Position numbers and translations under genes: made by a program. From CAVHXA01 sp963639765 (GTDB lineage: Bacteria; Bacillota; Clostridia; Oscillospirales; Oscillospiraceae): a stretch of DNA of 64,000 bases. The first letter of the stretch is position 1. Each line of letters starts with the position of its first letter. This document shows positions 44,805 to 54,974 of the stretch, piece by piece. The stretch spans positions 1-64,000 of the forward strand of contig CAVHXA010000001.1 in the NCBI GenBank assembly GCA_963639765.1. The letters run 5' to 3'. Below the pieces are notes generated by a model. The model did no database searches. It was not told the DNA's origin and saw only the letters and a list, made by a program, of their open reading frames with translations.

Positions 44805-46267
44805 GTTCTGTCCTCTTCGTCGGCGGTCTCCTCATACAGCACAAAACGAACTGTAAATCGGGTCCCTCGAGACTCTCTGTCGCTGACCTCTATGCTCCCT
44901 CCGTATTTTGTTACGGTGTCTTTTACAATGGCAAGGCCAAGACCTGTGCCGCCGGCTTCGCGTGAGCGAGCCTTATCCACACGATAGAAACGCTCGAAAA
45001 TGCGTTCGCGATCTTGCTGCGGGATCCCGACACCCTCATCTTCTACAAGCAGCGTGGCCTGCTCGCCGCGGCGAAAGAGAAGAATTTGCAGAATCCCTCC
45101 GGGTGCATTGTATTTTACACCGTTTTCAGCCAGATTGAAGATGACCTGATAGATATCGTCTTCTCTGGCCAGAACCATACAGCCATTATCCATAGTGCTT
45201 TGCAGCTGCACGTTTCTCGTCTGTGCCAGAGGGCGAAGAATACGAAAGACCTTTTCAACCGTTTTGGCAAGGTCTACAGGTTCAAGCCGTTCTTCGGGCC
45301 GGCTGTCAAGGCGGGTTAGAGACAGCAGCTTCTCAGCCAGACGCGACAGGCGGGCCGCCTCATTTCCGATGTCCTGTACAAACTCACGCATTGTGTCCGG
45401 CTCCATATCCTGCGTATGCAAAATGGAATCTGCCAGCAGCGTAATAGAGGCCAGGGGCGTTTTCAGCTCGTGTGACGCATCGGAAACAAACTGGCGGCGG
45501 CGCTGCTCGGTTGCCGTGATGCGGTGCGTAAGCTCGTTGAACTCGTGCGCAAGCTCACCAAGCTCATCTTTGGATTGGATCTCGATTTCGTGGTCATAGT
45601 CTCCCTGCCGAACCGTGCGGATTGATGTGAGAATCGTCTTGATTCTGCGTGAAAAAACCAGCGAAAACACAACGGCCATAATAATGATTGCTGCGCCGAT
45701 TGCAAACGACAGGCTCTGGATGTTTGCCTTAATTGAGCGAATAACATCGGCCTGCTGCGTATCCTGCTCGGTGACGTATACCGCGCCGATCGGCCTGGCA
45801 TGATGCATCACAGGCACGGCCGCAAAGGTCTCAAAAGCAGTCTGGCGAAAAACACAGCGTGTTACATCGTTGCCGTTCAGGGCACTGACCAGCTCGGCAA
45901 AAAGCACATACTGTCCCAATACATTGTCAGACGCAGCAGAATCATATACACAGCGCCCGTCCGAATCCGTTATGACAATTCGATCTATTCCAACATCATC
46001 CGAAAGTGCAAGCGCCTTGTTGACAGATTGCTCTGTCAGCTCGCTCAGATCTCCCATGGATGTAGCCAGTACCTCGGCCTTTGCCAACATGGAGGATTGT
46101 TTTGCCTGAAACACTACATTTTTTGAAACCGTGATGGGGTAGATATTTAAAACGACGATCAGAACAGTGGTAAGCAAGACATAGGCAAGGGCAAACTTGA
46201 GCTGAGCACTTCTGCGCAGCAGATGAAGATTGGTTTTAAGTTTTGAAACAGTATCTATCCGAACCAT
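44801..46267 (-). CDS. Membrane sensor histidine kinase with HAMP domain, no adjacent response regulator
   Basis: 488 aa from the second ATG, which has GGGGA 8 nt upstream; an ATG three codons earlier directly abuts it. TM helix about 20-45, an extracellular sensor of about 130 residues, second TM, HAMP (RRIKTILTSIRTVRQGDYDH), HisKA with SDASHELKTPLASITLLADS, and HATPase with the N box, DEGVGIPQQDRERIFERFYR and GGTGLGLAIVKD. All kinase motifs are intact. No response regulator gene lies within several kb on either side. Confidence 0.93.
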   Translation of the reverse strand: MVRIDTVSKLKTNLHLLRRSAQLKFALAYVLLTTVLIVVLNIYPITVSKNVVFQAKQSSMLAKAEVLATSMGDLSELTEQSVNKALALSDDVGIDRIVITDSDGRCVYDSAASDNVLGQYVLFAELVSALNGNDVTRCVFRQTAFETFAAVPVMHHARPIGAVYVTEQDTQQADVIRSIKANIQSLSFAIGAAIIIMAVVFSLVFSRRIKTILTSIRTVRQGDYDHEIEIQSKDELGELAHEFNELTHRITATEQRRRQFVSDASHELKTPLASITLLADSILHTQDMEPDTMREFVQDIGNEAARLSRLAEKLLSLTRLDSRPEERLEPVDLAKTVEKVFRILRPLAQTRNVQLQSTMDNGCMVLAREDDIYQVIFNLAENGVKYNAPGGILQILLFRRGEQATLLVEDEGVGIPQQDRERIFERFYRVDKARSREAGGTGLGLAIVKDTVTKYGGSIEVSDRESRGTRFTVRFVLYEETADEEDRT

Positions 46268-46427
46268 GTTTTCCATCCCCGTATGTCATACCTTATTGCG
46301 AAAGCCTCTGTAAATCGAGGGCTTCATACGTTTTTCCACTGTACCGAGCCTCATCTGAGGCGCACCTTGAAAATATGCCGGAACGCTGTGAGAAAAATCA
46401 CGCATACCCGACTGCAACTCTGAAAAA

Positions 46428-46456
46428 AATATACCACACCCCTTCTTTCCTTTCAA
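46428..46456 (-). promoter_or_regulatory. Promoter of the histidine kinase-GerMN operon
   Basis: -35 TTGAAA (46451-46456), 17-nt spacer, -10 TATATT (46428-46433). About 160 nt leader. The rest of 46268-46737 contains only the terminator at 46544; no gene seen. Confidence 0.65.
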
Positions 46457-46543
46457 CACAATCGGGCAGGAGGCCGCTCATTATTTGAGTATCCTACCCG
46501 GAAAAGAAATGTACGGTCCGTGCTGAACAAGGCGGGCATTATA

Positions 46544-46575
46544 GAAAAACAGGGCGGCGGAATACTCCGCCGCCC
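46544..46575 (-). terminator. Intrinsic terminator of solute-binding paralogue C
   Basis: On the minus strand: stem GGGCGGCGGA, loop GTAT, TCCGCCGCCC, then TGTTTTTCT. It lies about 160 nt past the stop codon of the gene at 46738. Confidence 0.85.
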
Positions 46576-46737
46576 AAGGCCTTTATGTCAGATTCTCACA
46601 CATGCAGCCGGCATCTATCGCCCGGAATTCCGGCAGCATTGAACTTTGCCCTGCAGATATATTTGACCGTCTGGTCTATGACCTGACATATGGTTTCTGT
46701 TCGCCAGCCCGGAAGCCTGCCTTCATTCGCCTGTAAC

Positions 46738-48564
46738 TTACATGGGCGGGCCGCCGGGACCACCCATGCCGCCGGTAGTAACCAGTTCACGCTGTCCGCT
46801 GGCACATTCATCGAACATATTTTGATAGATGGCAGTGATCTGTGTCAAGCCGCCGGCATTTGCCCGCTCAATTGCATCATAATAACCATTCAGATCGATG
46901 TCACCCATAATGTATTTGTATGAAGCCTCCTGGAAGATTGTAGTCACGTCAGAGGCCCACACATTGATCTGCTCATTTTCCTCGGTGGTTGTAGCATAGC
47001 CGGTTGGGATGGACATGGAATCATCACATCCGTCATACATGGGGTTATTCCACACTTCATATGCCTCTTTGACAGGCTCGGTATAGGACATTTCAAATAC
47101 TCGCATCTGCTGGTCTGTAGGCATCCAGGGTTCGGTCAAATATACATACTTGGCCTGCTCGGAGTTCCAGCCGTCCGGATTTGCGGTGATAACATCGGTA
47201 TAGTGCGGGTTTCCGTCTTCATCAATTTCATAGGTCACGCCCTCTACGCCAAGAGCGATCAGATCCATACCCGGTTGACAGAATCCATAGTTCAGGAACT
47301 TCAGGCATTCATCCGGGTCGTGGCAGGTTGCAGAAATAAAGTCAATCGTCAAACCAACGCTGCCGCCGGAGGGCTCGGTATCGGTAAAGTGATTTCCCTT
47401 TAAGCTCATGGTAAAGGCAACAGCGTCCCAGTTTGGATCGTCGGACACAGAAGAGAAGGAATATTTTGCATCATCCTGCCAAACAGCAGAATCACCGCCC
47501 AGATAGCAGGCCTCAAGGTTTCCGTTGTTCTTGCTGGTAGACAAAAAGTCTTCGGTAATGAGGCGATCTGCATACAGCCCCCGTAGCCACGTCAGATAGT
47601 CGATATATCCCTGAGCCGCATTGCCACAGATCAGCTTTCCAGAATTGGGTGCATCCTGATGGAAGGTCACACCGTTGACATTGCCCATGGAGTTGAAATA
47701 GGTGGCCACGCCGCAGTTCAGGTCGGAATCCACGAGGATGGTCAGTCGGCAATCATAGGCATCATGGAAGGCATAAAGCAGCTCGGTTAGCTCGTCTACA
47801 TTGGTAGGCAGCGACTTTCCAAGCTCTTCCAGCCAGTCTGCCCGCAGCAGTAAACCGTTGGTGGTTACAGACAGGCTGCGTCCGGCCACCTTGCACAGAG
47901 AGAGGTCTGTGTTGTATATTCCGCTTTTATAGTCTTCGTCGGATTCCAGAATAGCATACCAGTCCGGGGCGTTTTCTTCGACCAGAGGTGCAATGTCCAG
48001 CAGCACCTCGTCTTCAATAGCCAGAATCATATCTGAGCTGTAGGTAGTGCCGCAGCTGCGGCCGAACACATCCGGATAATCTCCCGAAGCAATTCGCAGA
48101 TTCAGCAGCTCAGAAAAGGCGGCCTCAGAGAGCATGTCAAAGGTGATGCTGATACCCGTAGCTTCCACCAGGTTGGCATAGGAATATGCAAGAGTATAGT
48201 CGCCGTTGTCATACACCGCTGTGGCGTTTGGGTTGTATACCTGGGTCATGGAGAATGTGTTCTCTGCCAAAGGATAGGTGATGCCGCCAGGAGATGTATA
48301 GGTTCCGTCTGCATTGATAGTTTCTGAATCGGTTGTGGGTTCAGGATTCGTTTCGGGCTCAGGAACCGAAGTCTCGTCTGGAGCAGTCTCTTCCTGCGCA
48401 GGAGCAGTTTTGACTTCTGTGGTTTCTTCGTGAACCTCGGTTGTCGCCTCGTTCTGTGTAGGTTCCTGTGTGCTTTTGGCTGTTTCGGTCTTTGCACATC
48501 CGGCAAACAAGGACAGCAACAGAGTCAGAGTCAGCAGCAACGCAGTCAAATTTGGCTTTTTCAT
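46738..48564 (-). CDS. Solute-binding lipoprotein (paralogue C)
   Basis: 608 aa. Lipobox LFAGC (C23), a Glu/Thr/Pro stalk to about residue 85, then the binding fold with LNLRIASGDYPD and a C-terminal ITAIYQNMFDEC. It ends in a short Gly/Pro/Met tail (GGMGGPGGPPM), like the tracts in the neighbouring flavoproteins. Its promoter shares an operator-like module with those at 54793 and 56034. It lies downstream of a flavoprotein reductase gene (48887) on the same strand but has its own promoter. Ligand unknown. Confidence 0.88.
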   Translation of the reverse strand: MKKPNLTALLLTLTLLLSLFAGCAKTETAKSTQEPTQNEATTEVHEETTEVKTAPAQEETAPDETSVPEPETNPEPTTDSETINADGTYTSPGGITYPLAENTFSMTQVYNPNATAVYDNGDYTLAYSYANLVEATGISITFDMLSEAAFSELLNLRIASGDYPDVFGRSCGTTYSSDMILAIEDEVLLDIAPLVEENAPDWYAILESDEDYKSGIYNTDLSLCKVAGRSLSVTTNGLLLRADWLEELGKSLPTNVDELTELLYAFHDAYDCRLTILVDSDLNCGVATYFNSMGNVNGVTFHQDAPNSGKLICGNAAQGYIDYLTWLRGLYADRLITEDFLSTSKNNGNLEACYLGGDSAVWQDDAKYSFSSVSDDPNWDAVAFTMSLKGNHFTDTEPSGGSVGLTIDFISATCHDPDECLKFLNYGFCQPGMDLIALGVEGVTYEIDEDGNPHYTDVITANPDGWNSEQAKYVYLTEPWMPTDQQMRVFEMSYTEPVKEAYEVWNNPMYDGCDDSMSIPTGYATTTEENEQINVWASDVTTIFQEASYKYIMGDIDLNGYYDAIERANAGGLTQITAIYQNMFDECASGQRELVTTGGMGGPGGPPM

Positions 48565-48676
48565 GGCATAATCTCCTTCTTCTTTTTATGGAACAATCAT
48601 ACGGTTTTCATCCGGATTCTATATACGGTGCCGCATTTTTCGCTGCACAGTCCGACCCACCCTTCACCTGTACCAT

Positions 48677-48743
48677 ACAATATCAGTGCATCGTCCGAAA
48701 TACCAATTCCATTTTTTTCGTACAGCATAACTTTTTTGGAATG
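48677..48743 (-). promoter_or_regulatory. Promoter with shared operator module, copy a
   Basis: -35 TTGGTA (48701-48706), 18-nt spacer, -10 TATTGT (48677-48682). Immediately upstream of and overlapping the -35 is AAAAAAATGGAATTGG, and an ATTCC half-site lies 33 bp further up. The gap 48565-48886 holds nothing else recognisable. Confidence 0.65.
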
Positions 48744-48886
48744 GAGCAGTCATATCAGAACAGGACACGTTTCAACGCCGCATCCTGTTCTGATAAAAAT
48801 ATACGATTGCAGAAAAACGCAGTCCTTCAGATTCTTAAGGCAACATTGAATTCGTCTGCGGCCTGATCCTTTGAGTACTTTTTTGC

Positions 48887-50656
48887 TTACAGAGTCTTTG
48901 CAGCATTTACTGCTGCCAGATAGCCTCCGGTCATGGCAGATGTCATTGCAGAAAGAACGCCCTCGATAAAGTTCACACCAACAGATCCGGAAACCATAAT
49001 ACCACGAGTGGTATCCCCTGCTGAATACAGGCCGGGAATTGGTTCGCCTGCTGGAGTTAAGACACGCATCTGCTCATCGATGGTCATGCCGCCAATAGAG
49101 TTTTCGTGGAACATCTTCATAAATACCGCATAGAAAGGTCCGTTTTCCAGTGGTCTCGGCTGAGGCATCATGGGCATTCCGCCGCCGGGACCGCCAGGGC
49201 CGTCATCTGCGCCCGGACCGCCGGGAACACCAAAGCCGTCTCCATCATCATCTCCCATTTGAGGCATTCCAATCATACCAACCTTGCCGTCGCGAATGTC
49301 CTGATTGTGCTTTTGGATAAAAGACATAAATTCTGTCACATCAAAGCCCAGCTTTTCTGCCAGTTCTTCCAGAGTGTCTGCCTTTACGGTAGTGCCGTCT
49401 GCAAGCTCATCGGCCAGATCCTGTTCCCAGTGGGCTACAGCCATCTGATCGTCGACGACAGAGCTTGCCTGAAGCTGCTTTACGTTCGCGTCAAGATCCT
49501 GCTGATCCAGAATACTCCAGCCATAGCGTTTTGGAGCGTGAACCAAAGCTCCAAGCTCATCCATGCCGGTCATGGGCAGCTCATGCCCCAGCGCGTCTAC
49601 GGTGATGGCGCTGCCGCCGCGGCTGAGAGCAACCATGCAATAGGAAAACGGGTGATGCATAGGCCCGAACATGGCCACCCGCTTGTTTTTATAGTCAATC
49701 TCCGCTCCGGCCTTTTCGCACATCAAAATACCGTCGCCGGTGCATGTGGAACAGACATACACATGGACCGGTTCACAGCCCTCGTCCTGATAGAACAGCG
49801 GCTGAAATTTGTCTGTCAGCTCTTTATTGCGGGTAAACGCGCCGGTGGAAACTACCACTGCTCCGGCGTGAACAATAATCTCCCCACCCGGGTCCATCGC
49901 CTTTACACCTACGCATTTTCCGTTTTCCATCAAAAGCTCCGTGGCCCTTGCATTGAAGAAGAATTCTCCTCCCTTTTCCTGACAGGCCTTTGCCAGATGG
50001 TTCGTAATATACCAGCCGGAATCGCCGGGTCCGCAGGAGGGATCGCTGCGAAGCTTGTTGAGATAATAGTCATAGGTATAGTTCAGAGTCCGACCGCGAG
50101 GACTGTCTCCCCATGTAAAGCCTTCATCCAGCTTACCGGTGTCTATGAGCCAGTTTGCCATATTTACGTTGGCGTCCAGCAGATTTTTTACCAGCTTCAT
50201 ATTTACGCCCAGAGGAGCCAGCTTTTTTTCACAGCGTTCGTAAAGCTTTTCTCTTGGATCCGGTGTCCCGTCAGCCTCGGCCCATTTGCTCCACAAAAGC
50301 CTTCCTATGTGTCCAAAGGCGGCACTGCCGCCAACTTCGCGGTTTTTCTCGAGAACAACGACTTTTTTGCCCTCGTCGGCCAGCTTCGCTGCAGCTACAC
50401 AGCCTGCACCGCCGCAGCCAAGAACCACCACGTCGCAGTTCCGGATAATGGTTGCATGGGGTTCCGGGGCAGGTTTTGGCCTGTTTGGGTTGGATATGGC
50501 AGCATTGTGGCAGATTTCCGCGCAGTGCCCGCAGTCGATACATTTGTCCGGTTCGATAAAATACTTGGAATTCTTATAATGGATTGCATGAGCGGGGCAC
50601 TCCAGCTTGCATCGATGGCAGCCGGAACAGTTGGGTTGGTCGATAACATATGCCAT
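48887..50656 (-). CDS. FAD-dependent reductase with N-terminal 2[4Fe-4S] ferredoxin domain (fumarate/urocanate reductase type) 1
   Basis: 589 aa, cytoplasmic (no signal). Two clusters: C10xxCxxCxxxC and a second CIDCGHCAEIC. FAD Rossmann motif DVVVLGCGGAGCVAAAKLA with LEKNREVGG, then a capping domain and the flavin C-terminal part ending GLYSAGDTTRGIMVSGSVG. Between the cap helix and the GPFYA motif is a Gly/Pro/Met-rich tract (GGPGGGMPMMPQP). The HHTMGG active-site motif of classical fumarate reductase is here MFHENSIGG, so the acceptor probably differs. Electrons would come from ferredoxin-like clusters. 104 nt downstream of paralogue D. Confidence 0.88.
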   Translation of the reverse strand: MAYVIDQPNCSGCHRCKLECPAHAIHYKNSKYFIEPDKCIDCGHCAEICHNAAISNPNRPKPAPEPHATIIRNCDVVVLGCGGAGCVAAAKLADEGKKVVVLEKNREVGGSAAFGHIGRLLWSKWAEADGTPDPREKLYERCEKKLAPLGVNMKLVKNLLDANVNMANWLIDTGKLDEGFTWGDSPRGRTLNYTYDYYLNKLRSDPSCGPGDSGWYITNHLAKACQEKGGEFFFNARATELLMENGKCVGVKAMDPGGEIIVHAGAVVVSTGAFTRNKELTDKFQPLFYQDEGCEPVHVYVCSTCTGDGILMCEKAGAEIDYKNKRVAMFGPMHHPFSYCMVALSRGGSAITVDALGHELPMTGMDELGALVHAPKRYGWSILDQQDLDANVKQLQASSVVDDQMAVAHWEQDLADELADGTTVKADTLEELAEKLGFDVTEFMSFIQKHNQDIRDGKVGMIGMPQMGDDDGDGFGVPGGPGADDGPGGPGGGMPMMPQPRPLENGPFYAVFMKMFHENSIGGMTIDEQMRVLTPAGEPIPGLYSAGDTTRGIMVSGSVGVNFIEGVLSAMTSAMTGGYLAAVNAAKTL

Positions 50657-50760
50657 GGATTTTCTCCTTTACGTGTTGATATGTGACTGTATGACCAGAA
50701 TAAGACTGTTTTGCAGACAGCCTGCGAAAAAGTCTGAATTCAGCTACTGCCTGTCAGTCC

Positions 50761-52566
50761 TTATTTCTCAGCCAGATAAGCATCGTAGGCATCCTGGTAC
50801 AGATCCAGAATTTCCTGCAGCTTCAGGCCATACATACCCTCTACATAGCTGTTCCAGTTTTCGTCGTTCAGCTCTGCAGCGCCGGTGACAAACTTCAGAA
50901 TCTGTTCCATACCATAGGAGCAGACATCCACAGCCATGTTGTTAATTTTAGATTGGGCATCGGTGCTGATCGTAACGGCACTGGGATAGGTACGCTTTTC
51001 AGAGGTATAGTTGGACGCAGCAGTGAATACCTCAACGGCCCGCAGAGCGATTTCGTCGAAGGTAACGTGCATCTTGCCGGAATAGTTGTAATAGGGTATG
51101 TAGTCCGGTGTATAATACTGCATGGCAGCTTGTGGGCTGGGGAATTCGGGGTTGTTCGTGACCAGCTCTGTAAACTGAGGCTCTCCATCGGCGTCATAGT
51201 TGAAGCTCACGCCCTCGATTCCGTAGTTGGCGGCAATGATGCCCTCATCGGTAAAGAAGTAGTTGTAGTATTGCAGCACCGTTTCCGGATGTTCGGAATC
51301 GGCAAACACGCACAGGTTGCAGGAGCCTACAGTGGTTTGCTCGGATCCCCAGTTATTGATTTTGTTCTCGTCGGCATAGATCATGCCTAGCGGCACCAGC
51401 TTCATCCCGGCGTTGGCCTCGTCCAGATAGTTGAATACGTCTCCGCAGCGGTCTGCCACAGTACCCCAGATGAACATATGCCCGGTGCCGGCCATGGAGG
51501 TCTGCTGATCCGGGTTCATACTGGTGGCATAAAACTCATTGTTGATAATCTTTTCGGCAAACATGTCCCGCAGCCACTCGATATAGCTGCGATAGCCGTC
51601 GCTGATCCAGGAGGAGGCAACTGTTCCATCTTCTTCCAGATATTGAGAAATACCGGTCATGCCGTTGTCCGCCAAAGACGGGAAGCCGCAGTCAAAGGCC
51701 ACGCAGTTGGTGAGCATACCGTTCTGACTCATGTAATATGTCCAGTCACAGCCATATTCTGCATACACCGCCCGGAGGACTTCGGTAAAGCCATCGATGG
51801 TTTCCATGTCTTCTACGGTATATCCGAGCGCGTCCATCCAGTCCTGTCGGGCAAACAGGCCATTGTCTGCCCAGCGTACGTCGTTAATGGTGCTCACACC
51901 GAGATAGATTTTCTCGCCGGAGTCGGTGGTGGTAAGCAGCCCTGCCTTTGAAGCCTCGTTCAGGTTGTTTACAATGCGCATATAATCCGGGGCGTTCTTT
52001 TCCAGCAGCGGAGTCAGGTCCAGAATCACGTCATCCACATAGGCCTGCGCCGCGCCGCCGTTGTAATACTGACCGATCTGTGCGGAGTCCGGCCAGTCGC
52101 CGGATGCCACCATCAGCTGGAACTGCTCGGTTGCCGCGGAAGAGCTGATTTCAATAAAGTCGATGCCCACACCCGTAGCTTCCAGAATCTGAGGCAGAAT
52201 AGGAAGATCATAATAGCTCTGCAGCTGGTCGTTTTGATTGATGGATATCCACAGCACCACGCTGTCTGAGCCGTCTCCAATGGGATAGCTGATGGTAGTG
52301 CTCTGAGAAGAATCGTCGATGATTTCGTTTCCGCTTGCTACCGGCTCTGCGTTGACAGAAGGCTCTGTCGCGGGCCCGGCAGGCTGGTCTGCTTCTTCAG
52401 AAACAGCAGCCGTTTCTGAAAGAGCAGATTTTGCCGCAGCTTCGGCTGTCTCTTCCACCGATGCCGTGGCAGCTTCTTCGGCAGATTCTGTCCTGGCGCA
52501 TCCGGAAAACACGGCGGCAATCAGTGCCAGAATCAGCAGCGCAGCCGACAGTCTCATTTTTTTCAT
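50761..52566 (-). CDS. Solute-binding lipoprotein (paralogue D)
   Basis: 601 aa. Start at the ATG with AAAGGA upstream. Lipobox VFSGC (C23), an Ala/Glu/Ser stalk to about residue 85, then the binding domain with FQLMVASGDWPDS and C-terminal EILDLYQDAYDAYLAEK. Same direction as, and between, the broken enoate-reductase gene and flavoprotein 1, suggesting one transcript linking uptake with reduction. No permease nearby. Confidence 0.88.
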   Translation of the reverse strand: MKKMRLSAALLILALIAAVFSGCARTESAEEAATASVEETAEAAAKSALSETAAVSEEADQPAGPATEPSVNAEPVASGNEIIDDSSQSTTISYPIGDGSDSVVLWISINQNDQLQSYYDLPILPQILEATGVGIDFIEISSSAATEQFQLMVASGDWPDSAQIGQYYNGGAAQAYVDDVILDLTPLLEKNAPDYMRIVNNLNEASKAGLLTTTDSGEKIYLGVSTINDVRWADNGLFARQDWMDALGYTVEDMETIDGFTEVLRAVYAEYGCDWTYYMSQNGMLTNCVAFDCGFPSLADNGMTGISQYLEEDGTVASSWISDGYRSYIEWLRDMFAEKIINNEFYATSMNPDQQTSMAGTGHMFIWGTVADRCGDVFNYLDEANAGMKLVPLGMIYADENKINNWGSEQTTVGSCNLCVFADSEHPETVLQYYNYFFTDEGIIAANYGIEGVSFNYDADGEPQFTELVTNNPEFPSPQAAMQYYTPDYIPYYNYSGKMHVTFDEIALRAVEVFTAASNYTSEKRTYPSAVTISTDAQSKINNMAVDVCSYGMEQILKFVTGAAELNDENWNSYVEGMYGLKLQEILDLYQDAYDAYLAEK

Positions 52567-52644
52567 ATCGTTGCATCCTTTCTTTTTCTTGCATATGATT
52601 TGGATTATCACAGGTCCATGCTAAATATGCTTCTTATCAGAACT

Positions 52645-54098
52645 TTACAAAAGCATAGCCCGAGAATACGCCTCACGGTTGCAGCGTTCCAGATTTCCTG
52701 CGCCGTTGCAGTCGCCGATGGCATAAAACTCCTGAGTCAGTCCGGCATAGGCCATAGCCTGCTCCGTGCACGGGTTCATGCCTCCGCAAACTAGTATACT
52801 GTCCGCTTCCAGGGCATAGACCGCATCCCTGCCGTCACGGTACAGAACCCGATTGTCCTCTACACGGAATGTTGTAACACCGGTTCTGGTCTGAATTGTG
52901 TCATAGGCCAGCCATGCGGCACTCTCCCGGGCAATACCATCAGCCCCATGCAAAACCACTGCCTGCGTGATATAGTGCAGTCCTGAGGCATTGTGGGCAA
53001 CCGTGTTCTGCCGGGTCAGTACTGTGACGGTATGTCCGTTGTCTGCCAGATACATGGCAGATTCGATGCCCACCTCGCTGCCGCCGATGATTATCACATG
53101 ATGCCCCAGCTCTTCCTGATGTCCAAAGGCATCAATACAGGTATGGTAGTCCGACTTGAGCTGACCGGATTCATCCTTCAGACCAGGAATGTCCGGCACA
53201 CCTGGCACCGCGCCGGTGGCAGCCAAAACAACGTCAAACTTTCCCTGTACAATCAGCTCTGGTGTAGCCTCGGTGTGGAAAAGAACCGGAATGTTGCTGG
53301 ACAGGACAGTACGGATCAGCCAGTTTTTGTAGTTGCGGATAGGCCATTTGAAGCGCACTTTCTCTGCGCAGAGCATCTGTCCTCCCAATTGACCGGTTTT
53401 TTCAAAGATGGTTGGCTGATGTCCCCGCTCGAGACAGTATAAGGCTGCTCCCAGGCTACCACAGCTTCGATAATAAATTTTCCGCCAAAAGCCCGTTTTA
53501 CCGCAGCAAACGCCTCGTGGAGCAGCCGCGTTCGATTTTCCATGCTGCCGCCATACTCATCCTGACGTTCATTAGTACCGGGGCACATGACCATGTCTGC
53601 CCGCACGGAAACTCCGTCAAAGCCCAGGTTCTTCCATAGCCGAAGTTTTTCCACATAGCTGTCTCTCATCCTCTCTTTGGGCAGAGGTTTGGTTTCCTTA
53701 TGGCCAAAGGGGCCGCCCATCACACCGCCGTTGAGGGTGTAACCATCCGGATAGGTCAGACCCTCGGTGAGGATCAGCTTGGAGCCATAGAAGTAAATCT
53801 CTTCGGCCATTTGAGAAAAGTAGTTGTGTACAGCGGGATCGGTCATATCGAAGGCATGCATATGTGTACCGTCCATGTTCACAGGCCCCTTCCGCTGTTG
53901 AGGGTAGTTGTCCCATGCGGCAAAATTTACATTGCCAGCGCCGCTCTTTGCCAGCCCGGCAGCAAAAGCCCGATAGGGCTCGGCAGGATAAGTTTCCGGT
54001 CCCTGCAGAAAATGGGGCGAGGCATTTGGATATATCAGTCGGTTTTTTATAATCAGATCTCCAATTCGGATAGGTGCAAGCAGATGTGGATAGTTCAT
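52645..54098 (-). pseudogene. Old Yellow Enzyme / 2-enoate reductase-type flavoenzyme, internally deleted
   Basis: Two fragments of one gene. The N-terminal fragment (from 54098) is the FMN TIM barrel: LLAPIRIGDLIIKNRLIYPN, GHKETKPLPKERMRD, GFDGVSVRADM and QDEYGGSMENRTRLL. It stops being homologous near FIIEAVV (about 53470). The second fragment, in another frame, resumes inside the FAD/NAD part at GSLGAALYCLERGHQ and GQLGGQM, and runs to IGDCNGAGNLERC. The rest of the barrel, the 4Fe-4S cysteines and the start of the dinucleotide motif are missing, roughly 150-200 residues. Probably nonfunctional. Assembly collapse is possible. Confidence 0.8.
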
Positions 54099-54179
54099 AA
54101 AGTCAGTACCTTTCTGATTCGTAGTCAGCCGCACAAAACGGTCAATTCTCGGAAAACCCTTCGTCCAACACGCCCGCTG

Positions 54180-54698
54180 TCAGTCCGGAAGCTCTGCCAG
54201 ATAGTTTTCGTAGGCAGTCTGCCAGACCTCCAGACAGTGGTCAATGCCAAAGTTCTTCATGGACTGTACATAGGCGTCCCAGGTTTCATCCGTAAGTTTC
54301 TCGGTTCCTGTCAGGAACTTGAGAATCATTTCCTGTCCGTAGGAAATTACATCGGACTGTTCATTGGTAATGGAGGACTGCTCCGCCGTGGTCAATGTGC
54401 AGGTCATAGGCACTTGACGGTTGTAGGAGGCATAGTCGATATCCCATACATCCATTGCTGCAAGGCCTGTGCCGCTGTATGTGGCTTTGGACGCGGCATC
54501 GCTGGTATAGGTGGCAACAAAGGTGGCCGTATACAGTCGAACAGCTCGACCAGGTGTAAGGGAGTATTTCTCTCCGTTTACGTTCATGTCGTTGTTCATA
54601 ATGACATCGGTAAAGCAGGGGTTGTGTATTTCAGGTTTTTCGCAGCGGATTTGTGGATGGAACGAACCGCCAAAGCCCGCAGATGCATTTGTGCCGTG
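54180..54698 (-). pseudogene. C-terminal remnant of a solute-binding lipoprotein (paralogue E)
   Basis: An open stretch lacking a start, signal peptide and most of the binding domain. The last 170 residues match the ends of paralogues A-D: an FTDVIMNN segment comparable to FTELVTNN, then MILKFLTGTEKLTDETWDAY and CLEVWQTAYENYLAELPD. Upstream, a promoter of the shared type (54793-54822) is still intact, so about 400 codons have been lost between promoter and remnant. Confidence 0.75.
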
Positions 54699-54792
54699 TT
54701 ACCTTTCCCGTATCTGTTTCTGCTATTGCACGAGGCGGAACATCAGAACTGTGAAAGCACCAACCATGTACCAGCTTGTGCAAATCATATTT

Positions 54793-54868
54793 ATCATATC
54801 TGACATCGTTCTAAACATCCAATTCCGTTTTTTTCGATTTTTTCGAAATCTTATTACACAAATAGAAT
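54793..54868 (-). promoter_or_regulatory. Promoter with shared operator module, copy b
   Basis: -35 TTGGAT (54817-54822), 18-nt spacer, -10 TATGAT (54793-54798). Upstream: TGTAATAA, then AAAAAAACGGAATTGG touching the -35, as at copies a and c. Confidence 0.65.
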
Positions 54869-54974
54869 GGGTCGAAATGGGTTACGAAGCCGTTGTCAGC
54901 AAAGTGGGCTGGAATAAAAAACTGACCTGCCGCAAGCATTTTGCTCGCTGCAGATCAGCCAGATGGTTCGGTGC

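Noticed and set aside
49106..50686. A 526-residue plus-strand open frame
   Set aside because: Antisense to flavoprotein 1, which carries clear cluster and FAD motifs.
52645..54098. Two separate genes (a short FMN barrel protein and a short NAD-binding protein)
   Set aside because: Together they have the order of one enoate-reductase-type enzyme, with sequence lost at the junction and a frame change, so one broken gene is more likely.
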